Under the pieces are notes generated by a model that worked only from the letters and a program-made list of their open reading frames with translations, did not search any database and was not told the DNA's origin. From assembly GCF_934632265.1 (NCBI RefSeq), contig NZ_CAKTYH010000020.1:1-22299 (forward strand): a stretch of DNA of 22,299 bases. Reading direction: 5' to 3'. The DNA comes from an uncultured Senegalimassilia sp. (lineage in GTDB: Bacteria; Actinomycetota; Coriobacteriia; Coriobacteriales; Eggerthellaceae). The first letter of the stretch is position 1. Each line of letters opens with the position of its first letter. The position numbers and the translations under genes were made by a program. This document shows positions 15,641 through 22,103 of this stretch, in pieces.

Positions 15641-15769
15641 CTTCCGACGCCCTGATTCTCCTTTCGCCTGCGCGGGCGCGACTTGAGGGTCGGCGCCTGC
15701 GTGCCCCAAGGCCATCATGGGCGTCGGAAGCGCCTTTGCCAACCGCCGGCCCGCAAGCCGGCGGTTGGC
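15641..15769 (+). promoter_or_regulatory. Nested stems in the hom-pyrE intergenic region
   Basis: A perfect 12-bp pairing (CTTCCGACGCCC at 15641-15652 with GGGCGTCGGAAG at 15719-15730) closes a 66-nt interior. Just downstream is a perfect 13-bp hairpin (15738-15750 with 15757-15769) with a CCGCAA loop. No T-run follows either. They could end the hom transcript or form a structured RNA before pyrE. Confidence 0.45.
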
Positions 15770-15794
15770 GTAATCGGAGAGAATCTGATACTTT
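15765..15794 (+). promoter_or_regulatory. Candidate pyrE promoter
   Basis: An extended -10 element, TGATACTTT at 15786-15794, has TTGGCG at 15765-15770 as a possible -35 with 18-bp spacing. Transcription would start near 15801 and give a leader of about 63 nt that holds the attenuator-like hairpin. Confidence 0.45.
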
Positions 15795-15811
15795 ATCTGG
15801 AAGCCGGTTAG

Positions 15812-15848
15812 ACGGGGCAAAGGGATCGTTTCCCCGCCCCGTTTCTTT
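15812..15848 (+). promoter_or_regulatory. Attenuator-like terminator in the pyrE leader
   Basis: ACGGGGC (15812-15818) pairs with GCCCCGT (15836-15842), with an inner GGG/CCC pairing. It runs directly into TTTCTTT. The stem and T-rich tail look like an intrinsic terminator, yet it lies wholly upstream of pyrE, ending 3 nt before the ribosome site (GAAAGGGG at 15851-15858). A second pairing, GCAAAG (15817-15822) with CTTTGC (15845-15850), would compete with it. This is the usual geometry of transcription attenuation of pyr genes. No PyrR-binding sequence was recognised. Confidence 0.5.
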
Positions 15849-15863
15849 GCGAAAGGGGATTTC

Positions 15864-16547
15864 ATGGAGCAGTACAAGGAAGAGTTCATCCACTTCATGG
15901 TGGAGAGCCATGTTTTGAAGTTCGGCAGCTTCACGCTGAAAAGCGGCCGCCAGTCCCCGTTCTTCATGAACGCCGGCGCGTACGTCACGGGCGAGCAGCT
16001 GCATCGTCTGGGCAGGTACTATGCCCAGGCCATCCATGACAACTTCGGCCTGGACTTCGACGTGGTGTTCGGCCCGGCCTACAAGGGCATCCCGCTGGCC
16101 GTGGTCACCGCCATCGCGCTGCAGGAGCTCTACGGCAAGGAAGTGCGCTACTGCTGCAACCGCAAGGAGGTCAAGGACCACGGTGCCGACAAGGGCAACC
16201 TGCTGGGCGCCGACCTGCACGACGGCGACCGTGTCATCATGGTCGAGGACGTCACCACCTCCGGTAAGTCCATCGACGAGACGTACCCCATCCTCAAGGG
16301 TGCTGCCGACGTCGAGGTCAAGGGCCTGATCGTCAGCCTGAACCGCATGGAGGTCGGCAAGGGCGGCGTGGTCACCGCTCAGAAAGAGGTGCAGGAGAAG
16401 TACGGCTTCCCCGTGGCCTCCATCGTCAGCATGGCCGAGGTCGTCGAGTGCCTGTACAACAAGGAGGTCGAGGGCGAGGTCGTCATCAACGACGACATCA
16501 AGGCCGCCATCGACGAGTACTACAAGCAGTACGGCGCCAAGGAATAG
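15864..16547 (+). CDS. pyrE: Orotate phosphoribosyltransferase
   Basis: PyrE joins orotate to PRPP to make OMP in pyrimidine synthesis. The 227 residues show FTLKSGRQSPFFMNAG near the N-terminus (orotate site, about 23-38), the VVFGPAYKGIPLA strand-loop (about 67-79), an RKEVKDHG flexible loop of catalytic type (about 100-107), and the PRPP-binding motif VIMVEDVTTSGKS at 124-136. The length is normal. The ATG has GAAAGGGG upstream. No other pyr gene is in the window, and the gene appears to have its own promoter and attenuator-like leader, so it is probably controlled alone. Confidence 0.96.
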   Translation: MEQYKEEFIHFMVESHVLKFGSFTLKSGRQSPFFMNAGAYVTGEQLHRLGRYYAQAIHDNFGLDFDVVFGPAYKGIPLAVVTAIALQELYGKEVRYCCNRKEVKDHGADKGNLLGADLHDGDRVIMVEDVTTSGKSIDETYPILKGAADVEVKGLIVSLNRMEVGKGGVVTAQKEVQEKYGFPVASIVSMAEVVECLYNKEVEGEVVINDDIKAAIDEYYKQYGAKE

Positions 16548-16591
16548 GCGAAACGCGCCCGAGCGCTTCGGGCGAACAGAATAGCGAAGCC

Positions 16592-16637
16592 CAGCGGCGC
16601 CGAACGGCCATGGACCGTTCGGCGCCGCTGTTGTTCT
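16592..16637 (+). terminator. pyrE terminator
   Basis: A perfect 16-bp stem (16592-16607 with 16615-16630) with a CCATGGA loop, followed by TTGTTCT. A smaller hairpin, CGCCCGA/TCGGGCG, lies at about 16555-16574. The long perfect stem makes termination very likely despite the broken T-run. Confidence 0.75.
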
Positions 16638-16889
16638 GGAGGGTGGGGTAGATGCCTTCCGCGCGTCAGGTGATGTGCTGTGAGTTTGCTCCGTTTTTAC
16701 TGAGACGCACGAACTCGATCCTTTATTGGCGAAGGGCTGACGTATCGTCCTAGAGAAATCCGAGGCGGCTCGCTTGCGCTCGGGGGCGGCCGTTCTTAGG
16801 CAAGTTCGGGTGTTGGTCTGCAGTTCTGACGGGCGGGCGCGGTTCCTGCTAGGCTTGCGGGGAAGGCAAACGCAAGGGAAGGATGAGTC
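16638..16889 (+). promoter_or_regulatory. Intergenic region with candidate promoter for the HAD gene
   Basis: Together with the terminator, the gap after pyrE is 342 bases without a gene. The only signal is an extended -10-like TGCTAGGCT at 16847-16855 with CTGACG at 16826-16831 as a possible -35 (18-bp spacing). Transcription would start near 16862, giving a short leader. The remainder shows nothing recognisable. Confidence 0.35.
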
Positions 16890-17591
16890 ATGGACGCAAG
16901 CAAGATCGGCGTGGTGTTCGACTGCGATGGCACGTTGCTCGATTCGATGGGCGTGTGGCACGGGCTGCAAAACGAGCTGGCCGAACGCGCGGGAGGCACG
17001 CTCACCGCCGACGATGTGGCGGCGCTGGCCCCTATGAGCATCCCCGAGTGCGGCGCGTTCTTCCACGAGAAGTTCGGCTTGGGCGAAAGCGACCGCGAGG
17101 TGGTCGGCATGATTGACGAGTACATGCTGGACTTCTACCGCAACCGCGCCGAGGCGCGTCCCGGCGCGCTCGAGTTCGTGCAGGGGCTTGCCCAGGCGGG
17201 CGCGCATCTGACGGTGGCTTCTTCGAGCCCCAAGCCGTACCTGCTGGCCGGCATCGAGCGCTGCGGGTTCGCCCCGTATCTCGAGCGCGTGCTGTCGGTG
17301 GAAGACGTGCATTCCACGAAGCGCGAGCCCGACGTGTGGGACCGCGCTCGCGAGATCATGGGAACGTCCAAGCAGCTGACCTGGGGCGTTGAGGATTCCG
17401 CATACGCCATCGGCACGCTTAGCGGCGCCGGCTACCGCACGCTCGGCATATACGACAGCGACGATGCCGGCACGTGGGACGCCCTGCAAGCCTCCGCCGA
17501 GCACGCGATCAGCAGCTTCGAGGACCTCACGGTCGAGGAGTTCCTCGTCTGGAGCGAGCAGCCGCTCTTCGCCGGCACGGCCAACAAATAG
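16890..17591 (+). CDS. HAD-superfamily phosphatase (HAD-IA, phosphoglucomutase/phosphoglycolate-like)
   Basis: A cytoplasmic hydrolase that uses an aspartyl-phosphate intermediate. The four HAD motifs are all visible: motif I DCDGTLLDS with nucleophile Asp11 and acid Asp13, motif II TVASSS with Ser111, motif III Lys144 in HSTKREPD, and motif IV GVEDS with Glu168 and Asp169. A helical cap (about 18-85) between motifs I and II puts it in subfamily IA. At 233 residues it is a typical size. Substrate cannot be told; beta-phosphoglucomutase, phosphoglycolate phosphatase and sugar phosphatases share this layout. The start ATG has GGAAGGATG upstream. It stands alone between pyrE and the convergent metA unit, so the context gives no clue. 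Confidence 0.93.
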   Translation: MDASKIGVVFDCDGTLLDSMGVWHGLQNELAERAGGTLTADDVAALAPMSIPECGAFFHEKFGLGESDREVVGMIDEYMLDFYRNRAEARPGALEFVQGLAQAGAHLTVASSSPKPYLLAGIERCGFAPYLERVLSVEDVHSTKREPDVWDRAREIMGTSKQLTWGVEDSAYAIGTLSGAGYRTLGIYDSDDAGTWDALQASAEHAISSFEDLTVEEFLVWSEQPLFAGTANK

Positions 17592-17628
17592 GCGGGGCGG
17601 GGCATTCCCCGATTCTCTGATTAAAACC

Positions 17629-17675
17629 GACGGGCCCGGAACGGTCGTTCGTTCCGGGCCCGTCGCTATTTCTTG
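17629..17675. terminator. Bidirectional terminator between HAD and metA units
   Basis: A perfect 15-bp stem (GACGGGCCCGGAACG at 17629-17643 with its complement at 17650-17664) and a GTCGTT loop. On the plus strand it is followed by GCTATTTCTT, and on the minus strand by GGTTTTAATC. It lies between two convergent units and fits both directions. Confidence 0.85.
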
Positions 17676-17707
17676 GCTGGTCTGATTTTCTTCGAGGTTT
17701 GCCTTCC

Positions 17708-17950
17708 CTAATCCCAAGGGTTTTCCTGGAACAGTGGCTCGGGTGTGGGCGGGCGGTCCGAGTAGGGGTCGTAGCCGTCGTCGTCCTCGTTCTCGGCGCG
17801 GATGAAGGGGTCGTTGGCGGGTTGCTCGGATGCGGACCCGGGCGCTGCGCCCTCCTTCGCCGACTGCCGTCCCGCTTCAGCCGACGGCCCTTTGCCGGCT
17901 TTGCCGGGCAAAGGGGTGACCTGCGGCTTGATGGTGTAGTGCTTCGGCAT
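17708..17950 (-). CDS. Small acidic hydrophilic protein downstream of metA
   Basis: I do not recognise this 80-residue product. It begins MPKHYTIKPQVTPLPGKAGKG, then is Ala/Ser/Gly/Pro-rich, and ends in an acidic and proline-rich tail (DPFIRAENEDDDGYDPYSDRPPTPEPLFQENPWD). It has no Cys, membrane helix or signal peptide and is probably disordered. The start codon lies 9 nt after the metA stop, so the two are likely co-transcribed and possibly translationally coupled; the ribosome site is weak (GAAGCG). The frame stays open with sensible composition up to the shared terminator. That context supports a real gene, but the product could also be a chance frame. Confidence 0.6.
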   Translation of the reverse strand: MPKHYTIKPQVTPLPGKAGKGPSAEAGRQSAKEGAAPGSASEQPANDPFIRAENEDDDGYDPYSDRPPTPEPLFQENPWD

Positions 17951-17959
17951 GGCGCTTCG

Positions 17960-18886
17960 CTATTCGTCGGCGCCCAAGTCGCTCAGGTCGTAAGGCGTGG
18001 TCTGGTACACGTAGTAGTTCAGCCAGTTCGTGTACAGCAGCTGCGCGTGCGCGCGCCACGTGCTGACCGGCTCCTGCGAGGGGTCGTCGTTGGGGAAGTA
18101 GTGGGCCGGCACGGGGACGTCCATGCCCTTGTTCACGTCGCGCTCGTACTCGGCGCGCAGCGTGCCGGTGTCGTACTCGGGGTGGCCGAACACGAAGAAG
18201 TGACGGCTGTCGGTGCTCTTGGCGATGTACACGCCGGCCTCATCGGACTGCGCGATGATCTCCAGGCGAGGGTCCGCCTCGATGTCCTCGGCGTACACGG
18301 TGGTGTGACGGGAGTGCGGCGCCCAGAAGCGGTCGTCGAATCCGCGCACCAGCGGGCTGGAGGGTTTCAGCACGTCATGGTTGAACACGCCGGAGAGCTT
18401 CTTCGGTAACTCGTGCTTCTGGATGCCGTAGTGGTAGAAGATGCCGGCCTGCGCGCCCCAGCAGATGTGCAGCGTGGAGTGCACGTTGGTGGTGGACCAC
18501 TTCATGATGCGGCACAGCTCGTCCCAGTAGTCGACGTCCTCGAACTCGTGCAGCTCGACGGGCGCGCCGGTGATGATCATGCCGTCGTAGCGGTTGTCTT
18601 TGACCTGGTCGAACGAGCGATAGAACGTCTTAAGGTGCTCCTGGGAGACGTTGCGCGATTCGTGGGAGATGGTGTGCAGCAGCTCCACCTCGATCTGCAG
18701 CGGGGTGTTGGACAGCTTGCGCATGATCTGCGTTTCCGTCTCGATCTTCTTCGGCATGAGGTTGAGCAGCAGCACGCGCAGCGGGCGGATGTCCTGATGC
18801 ACGGCTCGATGCTCGGTCATGACGAAGATGTTCTCGCTTTCCAGCTGCTCGGTCGCGGGCAGCTGGTCGGGAATCCTGATTGGCAT
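17960..18886 (-). CDS. metA: Homoserine O-acetyltransferase of the MetA family
   Basis: MetA activates homoserine for methionine synthesis. The 308 residues keep the full catalytic set: nucleophile Cys142 in HICWGAQA, His235 and Glu237 in FGHPEYD. Residue 111, in the stretch ITGAPVE, is Glu. In characterised MetA proteins Glu at 111 goes with acetyl-CoA (Bacillus type), and Gly with succinyl-CoA (E. coli type), so this enzyme is predicted to be an acetyltransferase in spite of the usual 'succinyl' label. The start has GGAAAGGA at the right distance. It is transcribed on the minus strand from a candidate promoter near 19000, with a small acidic protein gene downstream. Its substrate is made by Hom, encoded on the plus strand 2.4 kb away. 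Confidence 0.96.
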   Translation of the reverse strand: MPIRIPDQLPATEQLESENIFVMTEHRAVHQDIRPLRVLLLNLMPKKIETETQIMRKLSNTPLQIEVELLHTISHESRNVSQEHLKTFYRSFDQVKDNRYDGMIITGAPVELHEFEDVDYWDELCRIMKWSTTNVHSTLHICWGAQAGIFYHYGIQKHELPKKLSGVFNHDVLKPSSPLVRGFDDRFWAPHSRHTTVYAEDIEADPRLEIIAQSDEAGVYIAKSTDSRHFFVFGHPEYDTGTLRAEYERDVNKGMDVPVPAHYFPNDDPSQEPVSTWRAHAQLLYTNWLNYYVYQTTPYDLSDLGADE

Positions 18887-18991
18887 GAATCGGTCCTTTC
18901 CGGATTGAGCGTCCCGCGCGGGCGGGACGGGTATGTGCGGTTGTGCGGCGGAGTTGGTGCCGTTCGCCTGCTGAAACTTACCGCCTGCACC
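18887..18991 (-). promoter_or_regulatory. metA leader
   Basis: About 100 nt of untranslated leader. It contains one hairpin, CGTCCCGC/GCGGGACG (18910-18929), 9 nt before the ribosome site. I looked for known SAM-riboswitch signatures and did not find them. No second terminator-like stem is present. Confidence 0.35.
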
Positions 18992-19000
18992 ATAATATCA
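18992..19000 (-). promoter_or_regulatory. Candidate metA promoter (extended -10)
   Basis: Read on the minus strand this is TGATATTAT, a strong extended -10 element (TATTAT against TATAAT). No -35 is recognisable. Transcription would start near 18985. Confidence 0.5.
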
Positions 19001-19439
19001 AAGCCGCAGAATACCGGGTTATTGGTAAACCAGAAAGCAAGTTATCGCCGCGAGCAAACGCAGCGGACGAGCCGCTGGCCAGCGGGGCGGTGAATTGCCA
19101 TGAGGATCCGCCGCCCGGCGCACGGCGGTCCGGCGGGTAGGTTGGCACCGCGCGGGGCAAGCGAGCCATTGGCCGGCGGCGGGGCGCTCGGCGCAGCGGG
19201 CCTGCAACGTCGGCAAAGCGTGCAGGTCGGTGCGTCTGCCAGGCGATGCGGCGGACCAGCGGGCGGCGAGCTGGCGAGGTGGCTCTGGGTGGCATATGCT
19301 CCCGGTGCAACTGGAGGCCGTCGGTAAGATCGCGATGCCGGCGCGGTGTGCGCCTGGCGCTTGACGGGTTCGCGGTGCCGTCTGGGCGTACGGCCGGTAT
19401 GGCGGCAGGCCGATACGGTCAAGTGCCGCGATCGGCGCA

Positions 19440-19530
19440 TATAATCTGGCGGCAATGCGCAGTACCGACAATGCAAGATGTCGACACTGTTTTGAGCCGC
19501 GCTCATGCTTTTCTCGGCGCCGTTTTTTTG
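19440..19530 (+). ncRNA. Possible small RNA unit (weak)
   Basis: A perfect TATAAT hexamer stands at 19440-19445 in otherwise G/C-rich DNA. About 80 nt later GGCGCCG is followed by seven T residues (19524-19530). Between the two no credible coding frame exists. The -35 is poor and the stem before the T-run is weak, so this is only a candidate. Confidence 0.2.
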
Positions 19531-19567
19531 TGGCTCCTGGAGCTGCCTCCGTGGCGCACTTGCCGTG

Positions 19568-19739
19568 CCCCCCGTCTTCTGGGCCCTTTTGCAGAAAAAT
19601 GGACCCAAATTTGACGTTACTCCGAACTTCTGGGCGGTTTTCGAGGGGCTATTCTGTGTCGAATATTTCTGACCTGGGGAAACGCACGCGGCAAAGGGCG
19701 CTATTCGCTGTTTTCGCCTGCAAAACCGCCCAGAAGATC
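19568..19739 (-). repeat. Three-box repeat element, copy I
   Basis: Read on the minus strand this 172-nt element has, in order: box 1 CTTCTGGGCGGTTTT (19736-19722), the 12-mer CCCCAGGTCAGA (19679-19668), box 2 AAAACCGCCCAGAAG (19641-19627), and box 3 AAAAGGGCCCAGAA (19590-19577) preceded by CTGC. Box 2 and box 3 are exactly 37 nt apart. Boxes 1 and 2 are a perfect 15-bp inverted repeat, so the RNA or single strand could fold. The same order of parts occurs on the plus strand at 21615-21806. I do not recognise the family. Confidence 0.7.
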
Positions 19740-19879
19740 AAGCAGTCCCCAATGCGGTCGCCCGAGCCCGGTTCGTCCCGCTGCCCCCCTTCTGCGCAAG
19801 CCCCCGTCGCGGGCGAGGGCGCGTTCGCTTCGTTTCGCCCGGCTCGGCGCTCGCGCGGTTCTTTCCATCCGAGTCCTTC

Positions 19880-20215
19880 GCGCTGGCTTCTTCCGCCCGG
19901 CCTCGCCATTCCTCGCACGGCTATATACGCTTGAATCCGCTGCCCATTGTGTTGTTGCCTTCGTCCGGGTTCGTCGCTCGATGCCCTGGTTGGTCTACCC
20001 AGTCCGTCCATTGAGCTGGCTTCTCTAGCCCGAACTCCGTCTGTCGTGTTGGCCCTTTCCGCTCGAACTCGCTGCCCGGTGTTCAGCTCCTTCCGTCTGG
20101 GCCCCGCCCATCGTGCCGATCTCCTTTCCTGAATCCTCGTCCCTTGCGCAGCTTCCTCTGCCCGAGCTTGCCGCCTGTCGAGCTGGCTTCTTCCGTCCGA
20201 GCCCCGTGCTTCGTC
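19880..20215 (+). repeat. Degenerate pyrimidine-rich direct repeats
   Basis: Variants of a motif like GAGCTGGCTTCTTCCG followed by a YCCGAGCCCCG-type sequence recur at about 19880, 20013, 20084 and 20179. The copies are diverged and irregularly spaced. The plus strand is strongly rich in C and T over this stretch. It looks like a decayed minisatellite. Confidence 0.5.
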
Positions 20216-20261
20216 CGTCTTCGGCCGCTCGGACCGCGGCGCTGATAGTGCCGACGCATCC

Positions 20262-21200
20262 TTAGCGAATGTCGAATGCGCTGTTCAGCGTGAACTCACG
20301 CAGGATATCTTGCTGAATCGCATCGGGCTTGGGCAGGGGCCGCTTCCGCTTGCGGTGCGCGGCGATGGCGGAAGCGGCGTGCTCGAAGCGGACCGGGTCG
20401 TCGACTTGCTGTGCGCGGAGCGAGATCACGCTGATCCCAAGCGACGTCAAGATGGTGGCTCGCGTCTGGTCCTCGACGATTTTGCGCTCATCGCTATGGT
20501 GCGCCTTGCTGTCGTATTCGACCGCAAGGTTCCAGCTCGGCCAGAACAGGTCGCAATAAAACTGCCGCACGCCATGCGCCCTTCGCGGATCTGGCGCGCA
20601 AACGGGGTAGTTCATCTGCGGCTTCGAAAAGCCATAGCCTCCCCAGCATGGCGGCATGCAAAGCAGCATGGCCAGCGCGGTCTCCCTTGGGGAGGCTGAT
20701 CCCTCCGCGACATGCGTCAGGGCCTGTCGGGCCCGCGCAACGCCGCGCGCGCCTTTAGCGCTTCCGAGGAAGTCGCCGATTTTGTCCTTCGAGGTGAGCG
20801 CTGGTTGGTCGATTGCACGCCCGTCGGGCGCGAGGGAATAACAGCCGCACAGCTCGAACCCGAGTTTGACCAGCTGCAGAAGAGGCAGCACGCGCGCCAT
20901 CTGCAGAAAGCACAGCTCAGGCGCGCTGCAAAAGATATCGCCCTCGACGTGGACGAAGCCGTTCGGCGGGATTTTCTCGGCAAGGTGGCACGTTATGGAG
21001 CCGATGGAGCGACGCCTTCGCTGCTCGGTCGCGAGTACGTGAACGGTCCCGTCGCCGACCGCGGCGAACCGCTGCGTCAAACGCGGGGCATCGTACCGCG
21101 AGACGCCGAAGGCGGAAGGCGTTTTCGAAGGCGGCAACCTTTTGATCTCGGACTGGCTGCGCAAATACCGAAGGGCGGAAGTGTGGGATAAAGCGATCAT
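20262..21200 (-). CDS. DUF559 / PD-(D/E)xK endonuclease-like protein
   Basis: The 312-residue product is of a type I associate with Coriobacteriia. The N-terminal two-thirds contain HVLATEQRRRRSIGSITCHL, then IFCSAPELCFLQMARVLPLLQLVKLGFELCGCYSL, which recalls the AbiEi-like region found before DUF559 in actinobacteria. The C-terminal part resembles DUF559, a Vsr-related nuclease fold: SPRET (Glu173), YCDLFWP (Asp217), AVEYDS (Glu228, Asp230) and LGISVISLRAQQV. The usual core Lys is not obvious next to EYD (SK follows), so activity is uncertain. The start at 21200 has GAGGT 5 nt upstream; a longer frame continues upstream only by reading through a minisatellite. No toxin or partner gene is adjacent. 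The gene is flanked by inverted copies of a three-box repeat. Confidence 0.75.
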   Translation of the reverse strand: MIALSHTSALRYLRSQSEIKRLPPSKTPSAFGVSRYDAPRLTQRFAAVGDGTVHVLATEQRRRRSIGSITCHLAEKIPPNGFVHVEGDIFCSAPELCFLQMARVLPLLQLVKLGFELCGCYSLAPDGRAIDQPALTSKDKIGDFLGSAKGARGVARARQALTHVAEGSASPRETALAMLLCMPPCWGGYGFSKPQMNYPVCAPDPRRAHGVRQFYCDLFWPSWNLAVEYDSKAHHSDERKIVEDQTRATILTSLGISVISLRAQQVDDPVRFEHAASAIAAHRKRKRPLPKPDAIQQDILREFTLNSAFDIR

Positions 21201-21330
21201 GGGCGACCTCGTGTCATCGGCGGATGGGCGCATGGAGATGCGCGGGTATTCCACAGTGTGATGCCGCCGTCTTGCGAAACCCTTGCCGAGATCTTGCGAA
21301 AAGGGGTTGCGAACCTTGCGGAAAGTGCGT

Positions 21331-21611
21331 CGGCGCAGGCTGCGGCGGGGCGTCGTGAGCCGCGATGGGTGCCGAAGCGGATCGCGGTGGGGCGCCGTCA
21401 TGAGCTGCGGTGGGCATCGGCACGGGATGCGGTGGGCGTCGGCTTGGACCGCGGTGCGCGTCGAGGCGGACCGCAGCGGGGTCGATGAGAATCGCGGCGG
21501 GCGTCGATACGGGCTGCGGCGGGCGTCGTGAGCGCTGATGGGCACCGAAGCGAGCTGCGGCGGGCGTCGTGAGCGCTGATGGGCACCGAAGCGAGCTGCG
21601 GTGGGGCGTCG
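21331..21611 (+). repeat. Minisatellite with about 21-nt units
   Basis: About 13 units of 20-24 nt share a core like YGCGGYGGGCGTCG. Near the right end two units have been copied together as a perfect 41-nt tandem repeat (21520-21560 and 21561-21601). Because 21 is a multiple of three, the minus strand reads as a repeating 7-residue motif and makes the frame of the DUF559-like gene look longer than it is. Confidence 0.85.
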
Positions 21612-21614
21612 AAG

Positions 21615-21806
21615 GATCTTCTGGGCGGTTTTGAAGCCACGATTGCAGGTATGGTTGCTGGCAGTTTTTAAAACCCCAGGTCAGAGGGTTGCTAGTTTAC
21701 CCTTGCAAACACTTTGCCAGACAATACGGCGAAAAACCGCACAGAACTCCGGAGAGATGTCAAAAACGGGGGCCAAAACCTGCAAAACCGTCCAGAACTC
21801 GGGGGG
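21615..21806 (+). repeat. Three-box repeat element, copy II
   Basis: This 192-nt copy runs on the plus strand, inverted relative to copy I. Order: box 1 GATCTTCTGGGCGGTTTT (21615-21632, identical to copy I over 18 nt), CCCCAGGTCAGA (21674-21685), box 2 AAAACCGCACAGAA (21733-21746) followed by a CGGAG sequence and GTCAAA as in copy I, and box 3 TGCAAAACCGTCCAGAA (21781-21797). Box 1 to the 12-mer is 41 nt here and 42 nt in copy I; box 2 to box 3 is 37 nt in both. Shared order and spacing over the whole length point to common descent. Confidence 0.7.
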
Positions 21807-21825
21807 GGTGGAGAATGGCGGACGC

Positions 21826-21894
21826 GAAAGGGCTGCAGGCGGAGAAGACGGAGAGGGCGGAAAGGGCTGCAGGCGGAAAAGACGGAGAGGGCGG
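21826..21894 (+). repeat. 34-bp tandem repeat in a polypurine tract
   Basis: Two tandem copies with a 34-bp period (21826-21860 and 21860-21894) differ at one base (GGAGAAG against GGAAAAG). Short GCGGAAAGG repeats follow. The plus strand is mostly purine from about 21800 to 21920, which gives potential for triplex structures. Confidence 0.75.
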
Positions 21895-22103
21895 AAAGGG
21901 CGGAAAGGGCGGGGAAAGGCGTGGCTGGATATGGCTGATATCCGTCCAGAATATGAGGGGACGGCAGATTGCGAATGTGAAAGAGGTCGATGCGGGGAAA
22001 GGGTGACCAGATGCGGTCGGGAACTGCCCAGAACGCTAGGGATCGGGTCGGCGGCGCGGCGGGGCTCGTCGCGCAGGGCCATCAGTCCTGGCGAGCCGGC
22101 CTT

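Larger units (their letters stand above)
19001..20261. other. Gene-poor region between metA and the DUF559-like gene
   Basis: I support no protein gene here. Frames of up to 188 codons exist on both strands, but they are Arg/Pro/Ala-rich, overlap each other and show no family features. The contents are a TATAAT hexamer at 19440-19445 with a T7 run at 19524-19530, the first copy of a three-box repeat element (19568-19739), and a pyrimidine-rich stretch with degenerate direct repeats (about 19880-20215). From 19001 to 19430 I see only G/C-rich sequence. Confidence 0.6.

Noticed and set aside
15573..17717. 714-codon and similar long minus-strand frames over pyrE, hom, lysA and the HAD gene
   Set aside because: All are antisense to recognised enzymes and have no domain features.
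17699..18409. Plus-strand frame over metA and the small acidic gene
   Set aside because: MetA on the minus strand has all catalytic residues; the plus-strand frame is a Val/Arg/Gly-rich shadow.
18887..18991. SAM riboswitch before metA
   Set aside because: The leader has one simple hairpin and none of the SAM-I or SAM-II core sequences, and no terminator stem.
19042..19608. 188-codon minus-strand frame in the gap upstream of metA
   Set aside because: Composition is Arg/Pro/Ala-rich, it overlaps repeat copy I, and there is no family similarity.
21201..21545. N-terminal extension of the DUF559-like gene
   Set aside because: It is a translation of the 21-nt minisatellite, with repeated Arg/Pro/Ser/Thr residues, and lacks a ribosome site.
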